Positions 34,077-44,044 of a DNA stretch of 64,000 nt are shown here, piece after piece; the stretch's first letter is position 1, and each line of letters begins with the position of its first letter. The position numbers were made by a program, and so were the translations under genes. The notes below the pieces were generated by a model. The model had not been told where the DNA came from and ran no database searches. It was given only the letters and a program-made list of their open reading frames with translations. Location of the stretch: assembly GCF_016481285.1 (NCBI RefSeq), contig NZ_JAENBP010000001.1, positions 248,001 to 312,000 on the forward strand, written 5' to 3'. Origin of the DNA: Streptococcus zalophi (GTDB taxonomy: Bacteria; Bacillota; Bacilli; Lactobacillales; Streptococcaceae).

Positions 34077-34116
34077 CATCTCAATGAAAAATATAAAAAA
34101 AGGAGGAAAGTCAAGA

Positions 34117-35103
34117 ATGGGTATCGGTATTATTATTGCCAGCCATGGCAAATTTGCTGAAGGTATACATCAATCAGCTACAATGATATTTGGCGAACAA
34201 GAAAATGTTCAAGTGGTTACTTTTATGCCAAATGAAGGTCCTGATGATTTATACAATCATTTAAGCAATGCTATCGCAAAATTTGATACTAATGATGAAG
34301 TGCTTGTTTTAGCTGACTTGTGGAGCGGTTCTCCATTTAATCAAGCTAGTCGTATCATGGGGGAAAACCCAGATCGTAAATTTGCCATCATCACTGGTCT
34401 CAACTTGCCAATGCTTATCCAAGCCTACACAGAACGTATGATGAATGCAAGTGCAGGAGTGGAAGAAGTTGCGGCAAATATCATTAAGGAAGCAAAAGAA
34501 GGCGTAAGAGTGTTACCTGAGGAACTTCAACCTCAAGAAACGACTACACCTGTTGCTGCAGCGGTAGCACAAGGAGCTATCCCAGAAGGAACAGTTATTG
34601 GAGATGGTAAATTAAAAATTAACCTAGCCCGTATTGACACTCGTCTTCTTCATGGTCAAGTTGCAACTGCTTGGACACCTGAATCAAAAGCTAATCGTAT
34701 TATCGTTGCTTCTGATACAGTTGCTAAAGATGACCTTCGTAAACAACTCATTAAACAAGCTGCTCCTGGAGGAGTAAAAGCTAATGTAGTTCCAATTAGT
34801 AAATTGATTGAAGCTGCTAAAGACCCTCGTTTTGGTAACACTCAAGCACTTATCTTATTTGAAACTCCTCAAGATGCTTTGAAAGCTATTGAAGGTGGGG
34901 TTGATATTAAAGAATTGAATGTTGGTTCGATGGCTCACTCAACTGGTAAAACCATGATTAACAACGTATTATCAATGGATAAAGATGATGTTGCCACATT
35001 CGAAAAATTACGTGATTTAGGCGTTGATTTCGACGTCCGTAAAGTCCCAAATGATTCTAAAAAGAACTTGTTTGATTTAATCAATAAAGCAAACGTTCAA
35101 TAA
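34117..35103 (+). CDS. manL: Mannose/glucose PTS EIIAB component ManL
   Basis: 328-residue fused IIA-IIB of the mannose-family PTS, the main glucose/mannose/amino-sugar uptake route and a key partner of carbon catabolite control. Seen: IIA active His10 in [11 protein letters not shown], a linker rich in Thr/Val/Ala around 140-160, and IIB active His179 in [15 protein letters not shown]. An ATG 33 bases upstream is in frame, but AGGAGG lies between it and the ATG at 34117, so the latter is the true start and matches homologs beginning [11 protein letters not shown]. Confidence 0.97.
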   Translation: MGIGIIIASHGKFAEGIHQSATMIFGEQENVQVVTFMPNEGPDDLYNHLSNAIAKFDTNDEVLVLADLWSGSPFNQASRIMGENPDRKFAIITGLNLPMLIQAYTERMMNASAGVEEVAANIIKEAKEGVRVLPEELQPQETTTPVAAAVAQGAIPEGTVIGDGKLKINLARIDTRLLHGQVATAWTPESKANRIIVASDTVAKDDLRKQLIKQAAPGGVKANVVPISKLIEAAKDPRFGNTQALILFETPQDALKAIEGGVDIKELNVGSMAHSTGKTMINNVLSMDKDDVATFEKLRDLGVDFDVRKVPNDSKKNLFDLINKANVQ

Positions 35104-35134
35104 TCTTATTTATAAAAACGAAAGGATTTATAAG

Positions 35135-35935
35135 ATGTCAATTATTTCTATTATTTTAGTTGTCGTCGTTGCTTTCCTAGCAGGAATGGAAGGTATCCTC
35201 GACCAATTTCAATTTCACCAACCAATCGTTGCTTGTACCTTAATTGGTCTTGTAACTGGTCACCTCACTGCAGGTGTTATGCTTGGTGGTTCACTACAAC
35301 TTATCGCTCTTGGCTGGGCTAACATCGGAGCTGCAGTAGCACCTGACGCTGCTCTTGCTTCTGTAGCTGCTGCCATCATCCTTGTTAAAGGTGGCGATTT
35401 CTCAAACCAAGCTATTTCAGTAGCACAAACTACTGCTATTCCTCTAGCCGTTGCTGGTTTATTCCTTACAATGATTGTTCGTACTATCTCAGTCGGACTT
35501 GTTCATGGTGCTGATACAGCTGCTAAAAAAGGAAACATTGGTGCTGTAGAGCGTTATCATTTATTTGCTCTTGTTCTTCAAGGTTTACGTATCGCAGTTC
35601 CAGCTGCTCTTCTTCTTGCAATTCCAACCGAAGCTGTTCAAGGTGTTCTTACTGCAATGCCTGACTGGTTAAAAGATGGTATGGCTATCGGTGGTGGTAT
35701 GGTTGTTGCTGTAGGTTATGCTATGGTTATCAACATGATGGCTACTCGTGAAGTATGGCCATTCTTCGCTCTTGGTTTTGCTTTTGCTGCCGTTAGCAAC
35801 CTTACTCTTATCGCTCTTGGTGTTATCGGTGTTGCGATCGCTCTTATTTACCTTAACCTTTCTAAAAAAGGTGGGAACTCAAACGGCGGTGCTGGCTCAA
35901 ATGACCCAATTGGCGACATTCTAGAAAACTACTAA
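35135..35935 (+). CDS. manM: Mannose/glucose PTS EIIC component ManM
   Basis: 266-residue membrane subunit of the man PTS. Together with EIID it forms the sugar channel, and in relatives it is the receptor of class IIa bacteriocins and a route for lambda DNA. Seen: many hydrophobic helices; LDQFQFHQPIVACTLIGLVTGH near residues 23-44; MLGGSLQLIALGWANIGAAVAPD near 50-72, the conserved EIIC signature. AAAGGA precedes the start 31 bases after manL. Confidence 0.96.
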   Translation: MSIISIILVVVVAFLAGMEGILDQFQFHQPIVACTLIGLVTGHLTAGVMLGGSLQLIALGWANIGAAVAPDAALASVAAAIILVKGGDFSNQAISVAQTTAIPLAVAGLFLTMIVRTISVGLVHGADTAAKKGNIGAVERYHLFALVLQGLRIAVPAALLLAIPTEAVQGVLTAMPDWLKDGMAIGGGMVVAVGYAMVINMMATREVWPFFALGFAFAAVSNLTLIALGVIGVAIALIYLNLSKKGGNSNGGAGSNDPIGDILENY

Positions 35936-35952
35936 GAGAAGGGAGAACTAAC

Positions 35953-36864
35953 ATGTCAGAAAAATTACAACTTTCAAAATTAGATCGTCAGAAAGTTTGG
36001 TGGCGTTCAACTTTCCTTCAAGGTTCATGGAACTATGAACGTATGCAAAACTTGGGTTGGGCTTATGCTTTAATCCCAGCTATTAAAAGACTATATCCTA
36101 ATAAAGATGAACAATCAGCCGCTCTTGAGCGTCATTTAGAGTTCTTTAACACTCATCCATATGTTGCTGCACCAATCATTGGTGTAACACTTGCCCTTGA
36201 AGAAGAAAAAGCAAATGGTGCACCTATCGATGACGCTGCAATTCAAGGGGTTAAGATTGGTATGATGGGACCTCTTGCAGGTATTGGTGACCCAGTCTTC
36301 TGGTTTACTGTTCGTCCAATCTTAGGAGCACTTGGTGCTTCACTCGCTGTTACTGGTAACCTTATGGGGCCAATCATTTTCTTCGTTGCTTGGAATGCTA
36401 TTCGTATGGGATTCTTATGGTATACACAAGAAATGGGTTATAAAGCAGGTTCAGAAATCACAAAAGATATGTCTGGTGGTATCCTTCAAGATATTACTAA
36501 AGGGGCATCTATCTTAGGGATGTTCATTCTAGCTGTACTTGTTCAACGTTGGGTATCAATTAAATTTGCCTTTGATGTTGCAAAAGTACAATTAGATGAA
36601 AAGGCTTATATCCACTGGGATCAATTACCAGCAGGTAGCGAAGGGATTAAAGAAGCCTTTGCTCAAGTAGGTCAAGGTTTATCTCAATCTCCTGAAAAAG
36701 TTACAAGTTTCCAACAAAACTTAGATTCACTTATTCCTGGATTTATGGGTCTTATCCTAACACTTATCTGTATGTGGTTACTTAAGAAAAAAGTATCACC
36801 TATCCTTATGATTCTTGGATTATTCGCGGTTGGTATTCTAGCCCACTTAGCAGGATTAATGTAA
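35953..36864 (+). CDS. manN: Mannose/glucose PTS EIID component ManN
   Basis: 303-residue membrane subunit pairing with ManM. Seen: a cytosolic N-terminal region with WWRSTFLQGSWNYERMQNLGWAYALIP near residues 17-43, the GPLAGIGDPVFWFTVRPI signature near 110-127, and C-terminal membrane helices from about 255. It follows manM by 17 bases with AAGGGAG as ribosome site. A long GNRA-like-loop hairpin terminator ends the manLMN message. Confidence 0.96.
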   Translation: MSEKLQLSKLDRQKVWWRSTFLQGSWNYERMQNLGWAYALIPAIKRLYPNKDEQSAALERHLEFFNTHPYVAAPIIGVTLALEEEKANGAPIDDAAIQGVKIGMMGPLAGIGDPVFWFTVRPILGALGASLAVTGNLMGPIIFFVAWNAIRMGFLWYTQEMGYKAGSEITKDMSGGILQDITKGASILGMFILAVLVQRWVSIKFAFDVAKVQLDEKAYIHWDQLPAGSEGIKEAFAQVGQGLSQSPEKVTSFQQNLDSLIPGFMGLILTLICMWLLKKKVSPILMILGLFAVGILAHLAGLM

Positions 36865-36881
36865 TTTATTTCACTATTACT

Positions 36882-36917
36882 GATAAAAAAGAAGTGGGAA
36901 ACCGCTTCTTTTTTATC
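36882..36917 (+). terminator. Terminator of manLMN
   Basis: GATAAAAAAGAAGTGG pairs with CCGCTTCTTTTTTATC around a GAAA loop (16 pairs, one G-U), with a T run; some readthrough to manO is possible. Confidence 0.88.
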
Positions 36918-36923
36918 TTGTGA

Positions 36924-36929
36924 TATAAT
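36924..36929 (+). promoter_or_regulatory. Extended -10 of manO
   Basis: TGATATAATA: TATAAT (36924-36929) with upstream TG, no -35 discernible; 37 bases before the manO start. Confidence 0.55.
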
Positions 36930-36965
36930 AGTATTGAAATAGGAATAGAAATAAAGGACTAACAA

Positions 36966-37334
36966 ATGGTACAATCGTTAAACAAAACTGTTTTTTTTAA
37001 AAGCACAGGGGTTTCTTACCTAGGACTCGGTGGAAAAGTTGGAAAATTTCTTATCGGTGATAAGGCTATCGAATTTTATAACGATAACAATGTGGGAGAC
37101 TACATCCAAATCCCTTGGGAAAATATTGAGACAATTGGAGCTAATGTTTCAGGGAAAAAAATAAGTCGTCACTTTGAAATTTTTACAGATCAGGGAAAAT
37201 TTCTCTTTGCTTCAAAAGACTCTGGAAAGATTTTAAAATTAGCAAGAGACCAAATTGGTAATGAAAAAATCGTTAAATTACCAACATTACTCCAAAAAAT
37301 TGGGTCTCTATTTGCGAAAAAAAAGAAAAATTAG
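36966..37334 (+). CDS. manO: DUF956 protein ManO, linked to the man PTS
   Basis: 122-residue cytosolic protein of the DUF956 family (ManO), regularly encoded behind manLMN in lactic acid bacteria. Seen: the start NKTVFFKSTGVSYLGLGGKVGKFLIGDKAIEFYND, and DYIQIPWENIETIGANVSGKKI at about residues 44-65, which are the family pattern; the C-terminus is Lys-rich (KKKKN). A proposed regulatory role for the PTS has little biochemical proof. It sits between the manLMN terminator and the serS T-box. Confidence 0.88.
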   Translation: MVQSLNKTVFFKSTGVSYLGLGGKVGKFLIGDKAIEFYNDNNVGDYIQIPWENIETIGANVSGKKISRHFEIFTDQGKFLFASKDSGKILKLARDQIGNEKIVKLPTLLQKIGSLFAKKKKN

Positions 37335-37375
37335 TATAATAGCTAAAACGGATAAGTAAGATTAATTTATTTTCA

Positions 37376-37534
37376 GAGAGTCTACGGTTGTTGTGAGTAG
37401 ATATTAAGTTAATGTGAAATTCTACCGTTCTTATCAATTAAATAAAAAAATTAAGGCACAAAGTGTGAAGCTGGATGGAACCGCGATAAATTCGCTCCAG
37501 TAGTCATATTTTGTGCTTTTTATTGGAGGAAATT
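37376..37534 (+). promoter_or_regulatory. Serine T-box riboswitch leader of serS
   Basis: T-box motif TGGATGGAACCGCG at 37472-37485. Stem I begins at AGAGAG; ACGG/CCGT closes the specifier loop, in which TCT followed by A (37421-37423) reads as a serine codon. A terminator forms from GGCACAAAGTGTGAAGCTGG (from 37455) with CCAGTAGTCATATTTTGTGC and a following T run to about 37523; its arm includes T-box flanks. Readthrough should depend on uncharged tRNA-Ser with a UCU-reading anticodon, as carried by the tRNA-Ser(GGA) in this same window. Confidence 0.92.
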
Positions 37535-38812
37535 ATGTTAGATTTAAAACGCATTCGTACCGACTTTGACCTTGTCAGTGAAAAGCTGGCAAATAGAGGC
37601 GTGGAAAAAGAAACACTCTCAGAATTAAAAGAGTTAGATGTCAAGCGTCGTGAACTTCTAGTGAAGACCGAAGAGTTAAAAGCAGAACGTAATCTCTCTT
37701 CTGCAGCAATCGCTAAAGCTAAACGCCTCAAAGAAGATGCTAGCCAACAAATTCGTGCTATGCAAACATTATCTCAAGAAATAAAATCCATTGATGCTGA
37801 ACTGACTAAGATTGACGACACATTAAATGCTATTTTAACAAGATTACCAAATATTCCTCATGACTCTGTGCCTATTGGTGCTGATGAAGAAGACAATGTT
37901 GAAATTAGACGATGGGGAACTCCTAGAGAGTTTACTTTTGAGCCTAAAGCACACTGGGACTTAGGTGAAGCATTAGACATTCTTGACTGGGAACGTGGTG
38001 CCAAAGTGACTGGTGCTCGCTTCTTATTCTATAAAAAACTAGGGGCAAGGTTAGAACGTGCCATCTATAATTTTATGTTAGATGAACATCTTAAAGAAGG
38101 CTACGAAGAAATGATTACGCCTTATATGGTAAATCATGACTCAATGTTTGGTACTGGTCAGTATCCAAAATTTAAAGAAGATACCTTTGAATTGTCTGAT
38201 AGTCCCTATGTCCTTATTCCCACAGCAGAGGTGCCACTAACTAATTTCTATCGTAATGAAATCATTGACGAAAAAGAATTACCGATCAACTTTACGGCTA
38301 TGAGCCCTTCTTTTCGTTCTGAAGCAGGTTCTGCTGGTCGTGATACCCGTGGATTGATTCGCTTGCATCAATTCCATAAAGTTGAAATGGTTAAATTTGC
38401 GACACCAGAGCAGTCTTATGATGAACTAGAAAAAATGACTGCTAATGCAGAAAACATTCTGCAAAAACTAGAATTGCCATACCGTGTTTTAGCTCTCTGT
38501 ACAGGAGATATGGGCTTTTCAGCAGCGAAAACTTATGACCTAGAAGTTTGGATCCCTGCTCAAAACACCTATCGCGAAATTTCAAGTTGCTCAAACACAG
38601 AAGATTTTCAAGCTCGTCGCGCCCAAATTCGTTATCGTGACGAAACTGATGGTAAGGTAAAACTCCTACATACCCTTAATGGTTCTGGACTAGCTGTAGG
38701 TCGTACGGTTGCTGCTATTCTTGAAAATTATCAAAATGAAGATGGGTCAGTAACTATTCCTAAAGTATTACAACCTTACATGGGTAATATTGACTTTATC
38801 AAACTGGAATAA
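37535..38812 (+). CDS. serS: Seryl-tRNA synthetase
   Basis: 425-residue class II synthetase charging tRNA-Ser. Seen: [12 protein letters not shown] start, an N-terminal antiparallel coiled coil for tRNA binding (about 25-105), motif 2 [17 protein letters not shown] and motif 3 [16 protein letters not shown]. An upstream in-frame TTG at 37511 lies inside the T-box terminator. The ATG at 37535 has GGAGGA four bases ahead, so it is the start. Monocistronic; ends in an 18-base perfect-stem terminator. Confidence 0.97.
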   Translation: MLDLKRIRTDFDLVSEKLANRGVEKETLSELKELDVKRRELLVKTEELKAERNLSSAAIAKAKRLKEDASQQIRAMQTLSQEIKSIDAELTKIDDTLNAILTRLPNIPHDSVPIGADEEDNVEIRRWGTPREFTFEPKAHWDLGEALDILDWERGAKVTGARFLFYKKLGARLERAIYNFMLDEHLKEGYEEMITPYMVNHDSMFGTGQYPKFKEDTFELSDSPYVLIPTAEVPLTNFYRNEIIDEKELPINFTAMSPSFRSEAGSAGRDTRGLIRLHQFHKVEMVKFATPEQSYDELEKMTANAENILQKLELPYRVLALCTGDMGFSAAKTYDLEVWIPAQNTYREISSCSNTEDFQARRAQIRYRDETDGKVKLLHTLNGSGLAVGRTVAAILENYQNEDGSVTIPKVLQPYMGNIDFIKLE

Positions 38813-38852
38813 AATAAAAAGTAGAAAGACTTCTCTTTCTACTTTTTATTTT
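38811..38852. terminator. Bidirectional terminator between serS and der
   Basis: Eighteen-base perfect stem (from AAAATAAAAAGTAGAAAG) with a six-base loop, covering the space between the convergent stops and running into the der 3' end. Confidence 0.9.
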
Positions 38853-40156
38853 CGTTTTCTTGCAATTAAATGAATCGGAGTTCCTTCAAACACAAATGCT
38901 TGTCTGATTTGGTTTTCTAAGAATCGTAAGTAAGAAAAGTGCATTAACTCTTCTTCATTAACAAAGATCACAAAAGTTGGTGGTTTAACAGCCACTTGTG
39001 TGGCATAGAAAATTTTGAGACGTTTTCCTTTGTCCGTTGGTGTTGGATTAATTGCAATCGCATCCATAATCACATCATTTAAAACGGCAGAAGGGATACG
39101 TGTGTTTTGACTTTGTGAAATAGATTTAATCATCTCAGGCAATCTGTTAAGTCTTTGCTTACTTACAGCTGAGACAAAAATAATAGGGGCATAAGACAAG
39201 TATTGAAAATGATTTCTAATATCTTCTTCCCATTTAGAAACGGTATGGTTATCTTTTTTAATGGTATCCCATTTATTAACAACGATAATCATCCCTTTTC
39301 CAGCTTCGTGGGCAAAACCGGCAATGCGTTTATCATACTCTCTAATACCTTCTTCGGCATTAATGACCATTAAGACAACATCACTGCGGTCAATAGCACG
39401 CATGGCACGCATGACAGAATATTTTTCAGTGTTTTCATAGACTTTACCAGATTTTCTCATCCCTGCCGTATCAATCATTGTAAATTCTTGACCATCACTA
39501 TCAACAAAATGAGTATCAATCGCATCGCGAGTTGTACCAGCGATTGGACTTGCAATCACGCGCTCCTCACCAAGAATAGCATTGATTAAGCTTGATTTAC
39601 CGACATTTGGACGGCCAATCAGGCTAAAGCGAATGATATCTGGATTTTCTTCATCACTGTCTTCTGGCAAATTTTGAACAATAGCATCAAGAACATCACC
39701 AGTTCCGATACCGTGTACTGATGAAACAGGATAAGGATCACCCAAACCAAGAGAATAAAAATCATAGATGTCATTTCTCATCTCAGGATTATCTACTTTA
39801 TTGACAGCTAGGATGACTGGTTTGTTAGTTCGGTATAACATTTTTGAAACGTACTCATCAGCATCTGTGACACCTTCTTTACCACTAACAACAAAAACAA
39901 TCACGTCAGCTTCTGTCATAGCAATTTCTGCTTGGTGTTTAATTTGTTCCATAAAAGGGGCATCAACATCATCAATCCCACCCGTATCGATAATACTAAA
40001 TTTTCGATTTAACCATTCGGCATTGGTATAAATGCGATCTCGTGTCACACCTTCTACATCCTCAACAATGGAAATTCTCTCTCCAGCAATTCGATTAAAT
40101 AAGGTCGATTTTCCTACATTAGGACGCCCGACAATAGCGACTGTTGGTAAAGCCAT
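38846..40156 (-). CDS. der: Ribosome biogenesis GTPase Der (EngA)
   Basis: 436-residue double-G-domain GTPase needed for 50S assembly. Seen: first domain [12 protein letters not shown] at about residues 10-21 with DTGG and NKVD; second domain [12 protein letters not shown] at about 182-193 with DTAGM and NKWD; then a KH-like C-terminal domain ending HLIARKRK. Last gene of nrdR-dnaB-dnaI-der, 17 bases after dnaI. Confidence 0.97.
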   Translation of the reverse strand: MALPTVAIVGRPNVGKSTLFNRIAGERISIVEDVEGVTRDRIYTNAEWLNRKFSIIDTGGIDDVDAPFMEQIKHQAEIAMTEADVIVFVVSGKEGVTDADEYVSKMLYRTNKPVILAVNKVDNPEMRNDIYDFYSLGLGDPYPVSSVHGIGTGDVLDAIVQNLPEDSDEENPDIIRFSLIGRPNVGKSSLINAILGEERVIASPIAGTTRDAIDTHFVDSDGQEFTMIDTAGMRKSGKVYENTEKYSVMRAMRAIDRSDVVLMVINAEEGIREYDKRIAGFAHEAGKGMIIVVNKWDTIKKDNHTVSKWEEDIRNHFQYLSYAPIIFVSAVSKQRLNRLPEMIKSISQSQNTRIPSAVLNDVIMDAIAINPTPTDKGKRLKIFYATQVAVKPPTFVIFVNEEELMHFSYLRFLENQIRQAFVFEGTPIHLIARKRK

Positions 40157-40173
40157 TCATTCTCCTTTATCTT

Positions 40174-41076
40174 TTAGCGTCTATTTTCACCTTCAAGATG
40201 AACTTCTTTGGCGAGAAAACGAATTCTCTCCATGACTCTTTTTGCTTGCCAGGTTTCATCGCCAGTTTTCATTTTCGCTAATTTCTTTTCTAAATCTTCT
40301 AAACTATAATTGGAAGTGAAAAAAGTTGGTAATTCTTCTAACATACGGTACTGCAAAATCACTTGCAAGACTTCATCTCTTATCCAAGAGGTACTTTGTT
40401 CAGCTCCTATATCATCAAGGATGAGTACTTCTGCTTTCTTAACGATGTCAATTTCCTCTTTAACTGTGCCTGTGTTAATCGCATTTTTAACATCGATGGT
40501 AAAACTTGGAAAGTGAATCAGAGTGGTTGAGACTTGTTTTTGCTCAGACAATTCTCTAGCCATAGCAGCCATGAGATAAGATTTACCAACACCCATATCA
40601 CCATAGAGATAAAGCCCTTTTTGATTAGTATTTGGGTATTGTCTTACAAATTCAACAACAGCCTCAAAAATTGGCAAGCGTTTAACATCATCTAAAATGA
40701 TATCATCAAAATTGATGTTTTTATATGATTTTGGCAAGCTAACCACATTGATACGATTTGCCACTTCATTTTGATATTGTCTTTCTTTTAATGCACGTGT
40801 TTCTTTATAAGAGACATCAGCATAGCCTTCATTCATGATTAAAATCGGTTCATAGCCCTTTGCAATGTAGCTAGGATCTTGATTTTCAAAGCGTTCTTTT
40901 TCCATCAGAAATTGATTGAATTTAGGTAAACTCAATTTGATTATTTCTTGACTCAATTGATGAGAAGTGATGAAATCAGAGATGGCAGGATGTGCCAAAA
41001 TGGTCTTAATCAACTCATCAGATACCATGTGGCTTTGATGATTTTTATGTTTCATCGTTTGTCCAACTTTTTCCAT
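40174..41076 (-). CDS. dnaI: Primosomal protein DnaI (helicase loader)
   Basis: 300-residue AAA+ ATPase that loads the replicative helicase DnaC/DnaB at origins and restarts. Seen: an N-terminal helicase-binding domain without the zinc cysteines found in B. subtilis DnaI; Walker A GDMGVGKS near residues 159-166; Walker B EVLILDDIGAEQ near 212-223 and sensor TSNY. The start directly follows the dnaB stop (no gap), so loader and DnaB are coupled. Confidence 0.94.
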   Translation of the reverse strand: MEKVGQTMKHKNHQSHMVSDELIKTILAHPAISDFITSHQLSQEIIKLSLPKFNQFLMEKERFENQDPSYIAKGYEPILIMNEGYADVSYKETRALKERQYQNEVANRINVVSLPKSYKNINFDDIILDDVKRLPIFEAVVEFVRQYPNTNQKGLYLYGDMGVGKSYLMAAMARELSEQKQVSTTLIHFPSFTIDVKNAINTGTVKEEIDIVKKAEVLILDDIGAEQSTSWIRDEVLQVILQYRMLEELPTFFTSNYSLEDLEKKLAKMKTGDETWQAKRVMERIRFLAKEVHLEGENRR

Positions 41077-42243
41077 CTAGTCTTCCTTCTTTCTCAGTTT
41101 TTCTAAGTGGCGACGCTTCATTTCTTCTAACTTAGCTTGCTCATCTTCAGTGGTTTCATTTTTATAGCCATCATTGCTCCACTTTGGAACATTGCTCTTT
41201 TGTGATTTTGTTGTTTCTTGTTTGGTATAATTTTTCTTCTCAGCAAAAGAACGCATTTTAATGATAGCTTGTTCTGCTGATGTGATAGTTTGATAAGAAA
41301 AATCATTGGCAATCATCATGATATAAGTCTTATTAAGATTGGCAGAGTCAGTTTTTGACATGGTATATAAAACCATGACATTAATCACTTCATCTAAAAA
41401 GCCCATCTCAGCAAGTTCTGACAATATCTTTCTTTCTGTAGCAGTGATTGTTGCATGACGAATTTTTTTAATCTTAGCTAGAAAAATATCTGATTTGTCT
41501 GACTTGGCTTCTTTTATAACTGCTAATTCTTCTTTTGAAAATTCAGTCTTACTCTCAGTTTCTGGTAAGGATTGCTTCTTAGTTTTCATTCGTTTAAGAG
41601 AAATTTTATGGTTGATAGCTGTTTCTTTAGCTAACTGATAGGTTTCAAACCAATTAAAACCATATTGTTCTGCAAAATGATGAAGACCAATGACATCATC
41701 TGTCTCATTACTAAAGCTAAGACCATCTTTTGACATTAATTGTTTAAAATTAGCCAAATCAAAAAAGTTTTTTGACTTCTTGTTGATCTTTTTTAATTCT
41801 CCCACATCTGAAAAAACATCTGAGAATTGCTTGGAAATATTTTTAACATTTAAGGGAACTTGGCAAATAAGTTGCTCGACAGCCACTTCACCAATTTTTT
41901 TCTCTAATAGTTTTCGATAGACAGGATTTTCCAAAAAGAACTCTGTTGGTAAAGCAGAATGAAGTTTAATCAAATAGGCATTGTCAGCTTGATAAAAAAC
42001 AATTAAATCAAACGCTGTTAAAATATCTAAGGCCGCTTCTAAACGATGCATGCCAAACTGTAAATGATTTAATATATCACTAAATTTATGTTGTTTTTGG
42101 CCATTATCGTAAAAGGCAACAAAATAATCATATAAAGCTAAGGCATCACTTCCAATGATAGGAAAATAAGACTGCAACAAGCTTGTCGCATTATAGGTGA
42201 TGTTATTGTGTTTTAGAAAATAAAAAGGTTCAATCGGTTTCAT
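41077..42243 (-). CDS. dnaB: Replication initiation/membrane attachment protein DnaB
   Basis: 388-residue Firmicutes DnaB (not the E. coli helicase), which helps bring DnaI and helicase to the origin and links it to the membrane. Seen: N-terminal DDBH1 region ([41 protein letters not shown] begins the family pattern, quoted here by its positions 1-41 only in part), and a C-terminal DnaB_2 domain with [20 protein letters not shown] near residue 300. A charged Lys/Glu tail ends the protein. Its 5' end overlaps nrdR by 14 bases. Confidence 0.93.
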   Translation of the reverse strand: MKPIEPFYFLKHNNITYNATSLLQSYFPIIGSDALALYDYFVAFYDNGQKQHKFSDILNHLQFGMHRLEAALDILTAFDLIVFYQADNAYLIKLHSALPTEFFLENPVYRKLLEKKIGEVAVEQLICQVPLNVKNISKQFSDVFSDVGELKKINKKSKNFFDLANFKQLMSKDGLSFSNETDDVIGLHHFAEQYGFNWFETYQLAKETAINHKISLKRMKTKKQSLPETESKTEFSKEELAVIKEAKSDKSDIFLAKIKKIRHATITATERKILSELAEMGFLDEVINVMVLYTMSKTDSANLNKTYIMMIANDFSYQTITSAEQAIIKMRSFAEKKNYTKQETTKSQKSNVPKWSNDGYKNETTEDEQAKLEEMKRRHLEKLRKKED

Positions 42244-42724
42244 CTGTTATCTTACTTTTCTTATTGCTTCTTACCCGTTTTGTGATTTGTTTTAACAAGG
42301 CTTCAATTTCATCCACATCTTTAAAACTACGATAAACACTGGCAAAACGGACATAGGTAATTTCATCTAACTCAGCTAATTGGTCCATCACCAAGTTTCC
42401 AATGACAGAACTTGGGACCTCGCTATCATACTCACTACGTAAATGCTGCTCAACATCACTCACAATTTTTTCAATAGAGGCACTTGAGACTGGACGCTTT
42501 TGCGCACTATGAATAATCCCATTTAGAATTTTATCTCTTGAAAACTGCTCTCTAGTCCCATCTTTTTTGATTACTAAGAGAGGCGATTCTTCAATTCTTT
42601 CAAAGGTGGTAAAACGTGTATGACAGTTCTCACACTCTCGACGACGACGGATAGTGTTGCCTTCTTCAGCTTGACGACTATCAACAACACTGGATTTAGT
42701 ATAATGACATTTTGGACAACGCAC
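42230..42724 (-). CDS. nrdR: Transcriptional repressor NrdR
   Basis: 164-residue ATP/dATP-sensing repressor of ribonucleotide reductase genes. Seen: the zinc ribbon MRCPKC...[13 protein letters not shown] in the first 50 residues (four Cys at 3, 6, 31, 34) and the ATP-cone domain with [16 protein letters not shown] from about 51. GTG start with GAGG seven bases ahead. Begins nrdR-dnaB-dnaI-der; extended -10 TGTTAAAAT lies about 50 bases upstream. No NrdR box pair was noticed in this window. Confidence 0.96.
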   Translation of the reverse strand: MRCPKCHYTKSSVVDSRQAEEGNTIRRRRECENCHTRFTTFERIEESPLLVIKKDGTREQFSRDKILNGIIHSAQKRPVSSASIEKIVSDVEQHLRSEYDSEVPSSVIGNLVMDQLAELDEITYVRFASVYRSFKDVDEIEALLKQITKRVRSNKKSKITDETD

Positions 42725-42792
42725 AAGAGCACCTCTTTCTATTCATTTTATATCTCTTTAATACTTCATTTTAACATATTTTAGACGATAAC

Positions 42793-42827
42793 AAAAGCAC
42801 ACAGATTTACCATGTGCCTGCTTTTTT
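42793..42827 (-). terminator. Terminator of the TetR-DUF177 unit
   Basis: On minus, GGCACA/TGTGC stem within AGCAGGCACA...TGTGTGCTTTT, followed by TTTTGTT, 7 bases after the DUF177 stop. Confidence 0.65.
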
Positions 42828-42833
42828 GAGCTA

Positions 42834-43370
42834 TTAGTCATCATCAAACAATCCTTCAAGAGCTGTAAAAGGATTATTTTCTTTCTTTTTTTGTGTTTTT
42901 AGAGCCTGATACTGTTCTTCTGTTAGAACAGACCAGCTTTCCCCACTTGGGAGATCATCTGTTTCTTCTTCTTTTTTTGTTAATACCTTCAAAGGAATGT
43001 TTAATAAAATATTATCAACCACACTCTCTTCTAAATTAATAGTATCTGTTTCTAATGGTAAAATCAATTCATCTTGAGAGTTCTCTTCAGAAAAACTTTG
43101 ATTTGCTTCTTCTGAAAAGACTTCTGTGACAAGAAGGTGTTCTGTCAACTCAACTGGTACCATAGAACGACTAGAAGGCAGAATAATCTGGTAATCCAAA
43201 TCATAAGTTAATAGAAATAAATGATTTTCATAGCTGATTTGTCCTTTGGCTCTGACATTTTTAATATCAATGATGCTGTCTTCTCTTTGTAATAATAAAT
43301 CTTTGATGTCTAAATTTTTATCAAAAGAAATGGGACCTGAATTTTTCTTAATCTCAATGGTGCGAAACAT
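42834..43370 (-). CDS. DUF177 (YceD) family protein
   Basis: 178-residue protein of the YceD/DUF177 family; members often flank rpmF and are associated with 23S rRNA in plants and bacteria. Seen: a conserved middle NVRAKGQISYENHLFLLTYDL at about residues 39-59 and acidic, low-complexity stretches (EEANQSFSEENSQDE; KKEEETDDLPSGE). No cysteine pair is present, as in streptococcal forms. It overlaps the TetR stop by one base and is probably co-transcribed with it. Function here is inference. Confidence 0.8.
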   Translation of the reverse strand: MFRTIEIKKNSGPISFDKNLDIKDLLLQREDSIIDIKNVRAKGQISYENHLFLLTYDLDYQIILPSSRSMVPVELTEHLLVTEVFSEEANQSFSEENSQDELILPLETDTINLEESVVDNILLNIPLKVLTKKEEETDDLPSGESWSVLTEEQYQALKTQKKKENNPFTALEGLFDDD

Positions 43371-43939
43371 TAAATTTCTCCTTTTATTAATTCAAATGGT
43401 GTGGTGTGGCGTGTTTTAAATAAGATAGCTATGATTTCTTCACTGGGACGTGGCTTTTTTTCTTGTAGCCATGTTAAAAAAATGGCTAAAATACTCATAA
43501 CTGTCAGGTTAATAATATAGCTATCAGGAATACTCGCTTTTTTTATTTTATCTTTTTGATGATTAAAGATAAAATTTCTAATCAAACTGGTTAACTCAGC
43601 TTCAAATTGTCTATCTCCATTATACCCTAATAATGATTGAAATAACTCAAAATGTTCTTCAACATAATGGACAAGTTGAATAACTTTATCATTAATGGGA
43701 GAAGTCAACATCTCAGAAGATAAACGATTTTTGATATGTTCTATCAAATCTTCTCTCGTTGTTTTGATAAAATCATCAATATCTATATAGTGTAAATAAA
43801 ATGTGCCACGAGAAATCCCAGCTTTCTTAGTCAATTGAGAAACATTAATTCTATGAATAGGGGTTGTTTTAAGTAGAAAAATAAAGGCATTTGTCAAATA
43901 AAGTCTCGTTTGTTCTTTTTTGGTATCGTATTCTGACAT
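43370..43939 (-). CDS. TetR/AcrR family transcriptional regulator
   Basis: 189 residues from the ATG at 43939, chosen because GAGGAG lies eight bases ahead; an upstream in-frame extension would reach into the divergent control region. Seen: helix-turn-helix INVSQLTKKAGISRGTFYLHYIDIDDF near residues 31-57 (recognition helix GISRGTFYLHY), then a helical ligand domain resembling TetR_C members. It is divergent from a MacB/FtsX-type ABC transporter, and an imperfect palindrome lies between (43962-43984), so it probably represses that transporter. Confidence 0.88.
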   Translation of the reverse strand: MSEYDTKKEQTRLYLTNAFIFLLKTTPIHRINVSQLTKKAGISRGTFYLHYIDIDDFIKTTREDLIEHIKNRLSSEMLTSPINDKVIQLVHYVEEHFELFQSLLGYNGDRQFEAELTSLIRNFIFNHQKDKIKKASIPDSYIINLTVMSILAIFLTWLQEKKPRPSEEIIAILFKTRHTTPFELIKGEI

Positions 43940-43961
43940 TTTCTTTCTCCTCAAACAAAAT

Positions 43962-43984
43962 GAACACTTTGTCTTTTTGTGTCC
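43962..43984. promoter_or_regulatory. Candidate TetR operator in the divergent region
   Basis: GAACAC and GTGTCC half sites (five of six positions complementary) with 11 bases between, located between the TetR start and the ABC gene start. Confidence 0.4.
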
Positions 43985-44044
43985 ATCGCTACAAAGCAAG
44001 TGTGTAGTAAAATATAAATATAAGGTACCACAAAGGAGAAAACT

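Noticed and set aside
34084..34116. Eleven-residue extension of manL from an upstream ATG
   Set aside because: The AGGAGG ribosome site lies between this ATG and the conserved ATG at 34117, so the extension would include its own ribosome site.
37511..37534. TTG-initiated extension of serS
   Set aside because: It overlaps the T-box terminator arm and lacks a ribosome site; GGAGGA precedes the ATG at 37535.
43940..43999. Twenty-residue extension of the TetR gene
   Set aside because: It would cover the divergent operator region; GAGGAG sits just before the ATG at 43939.
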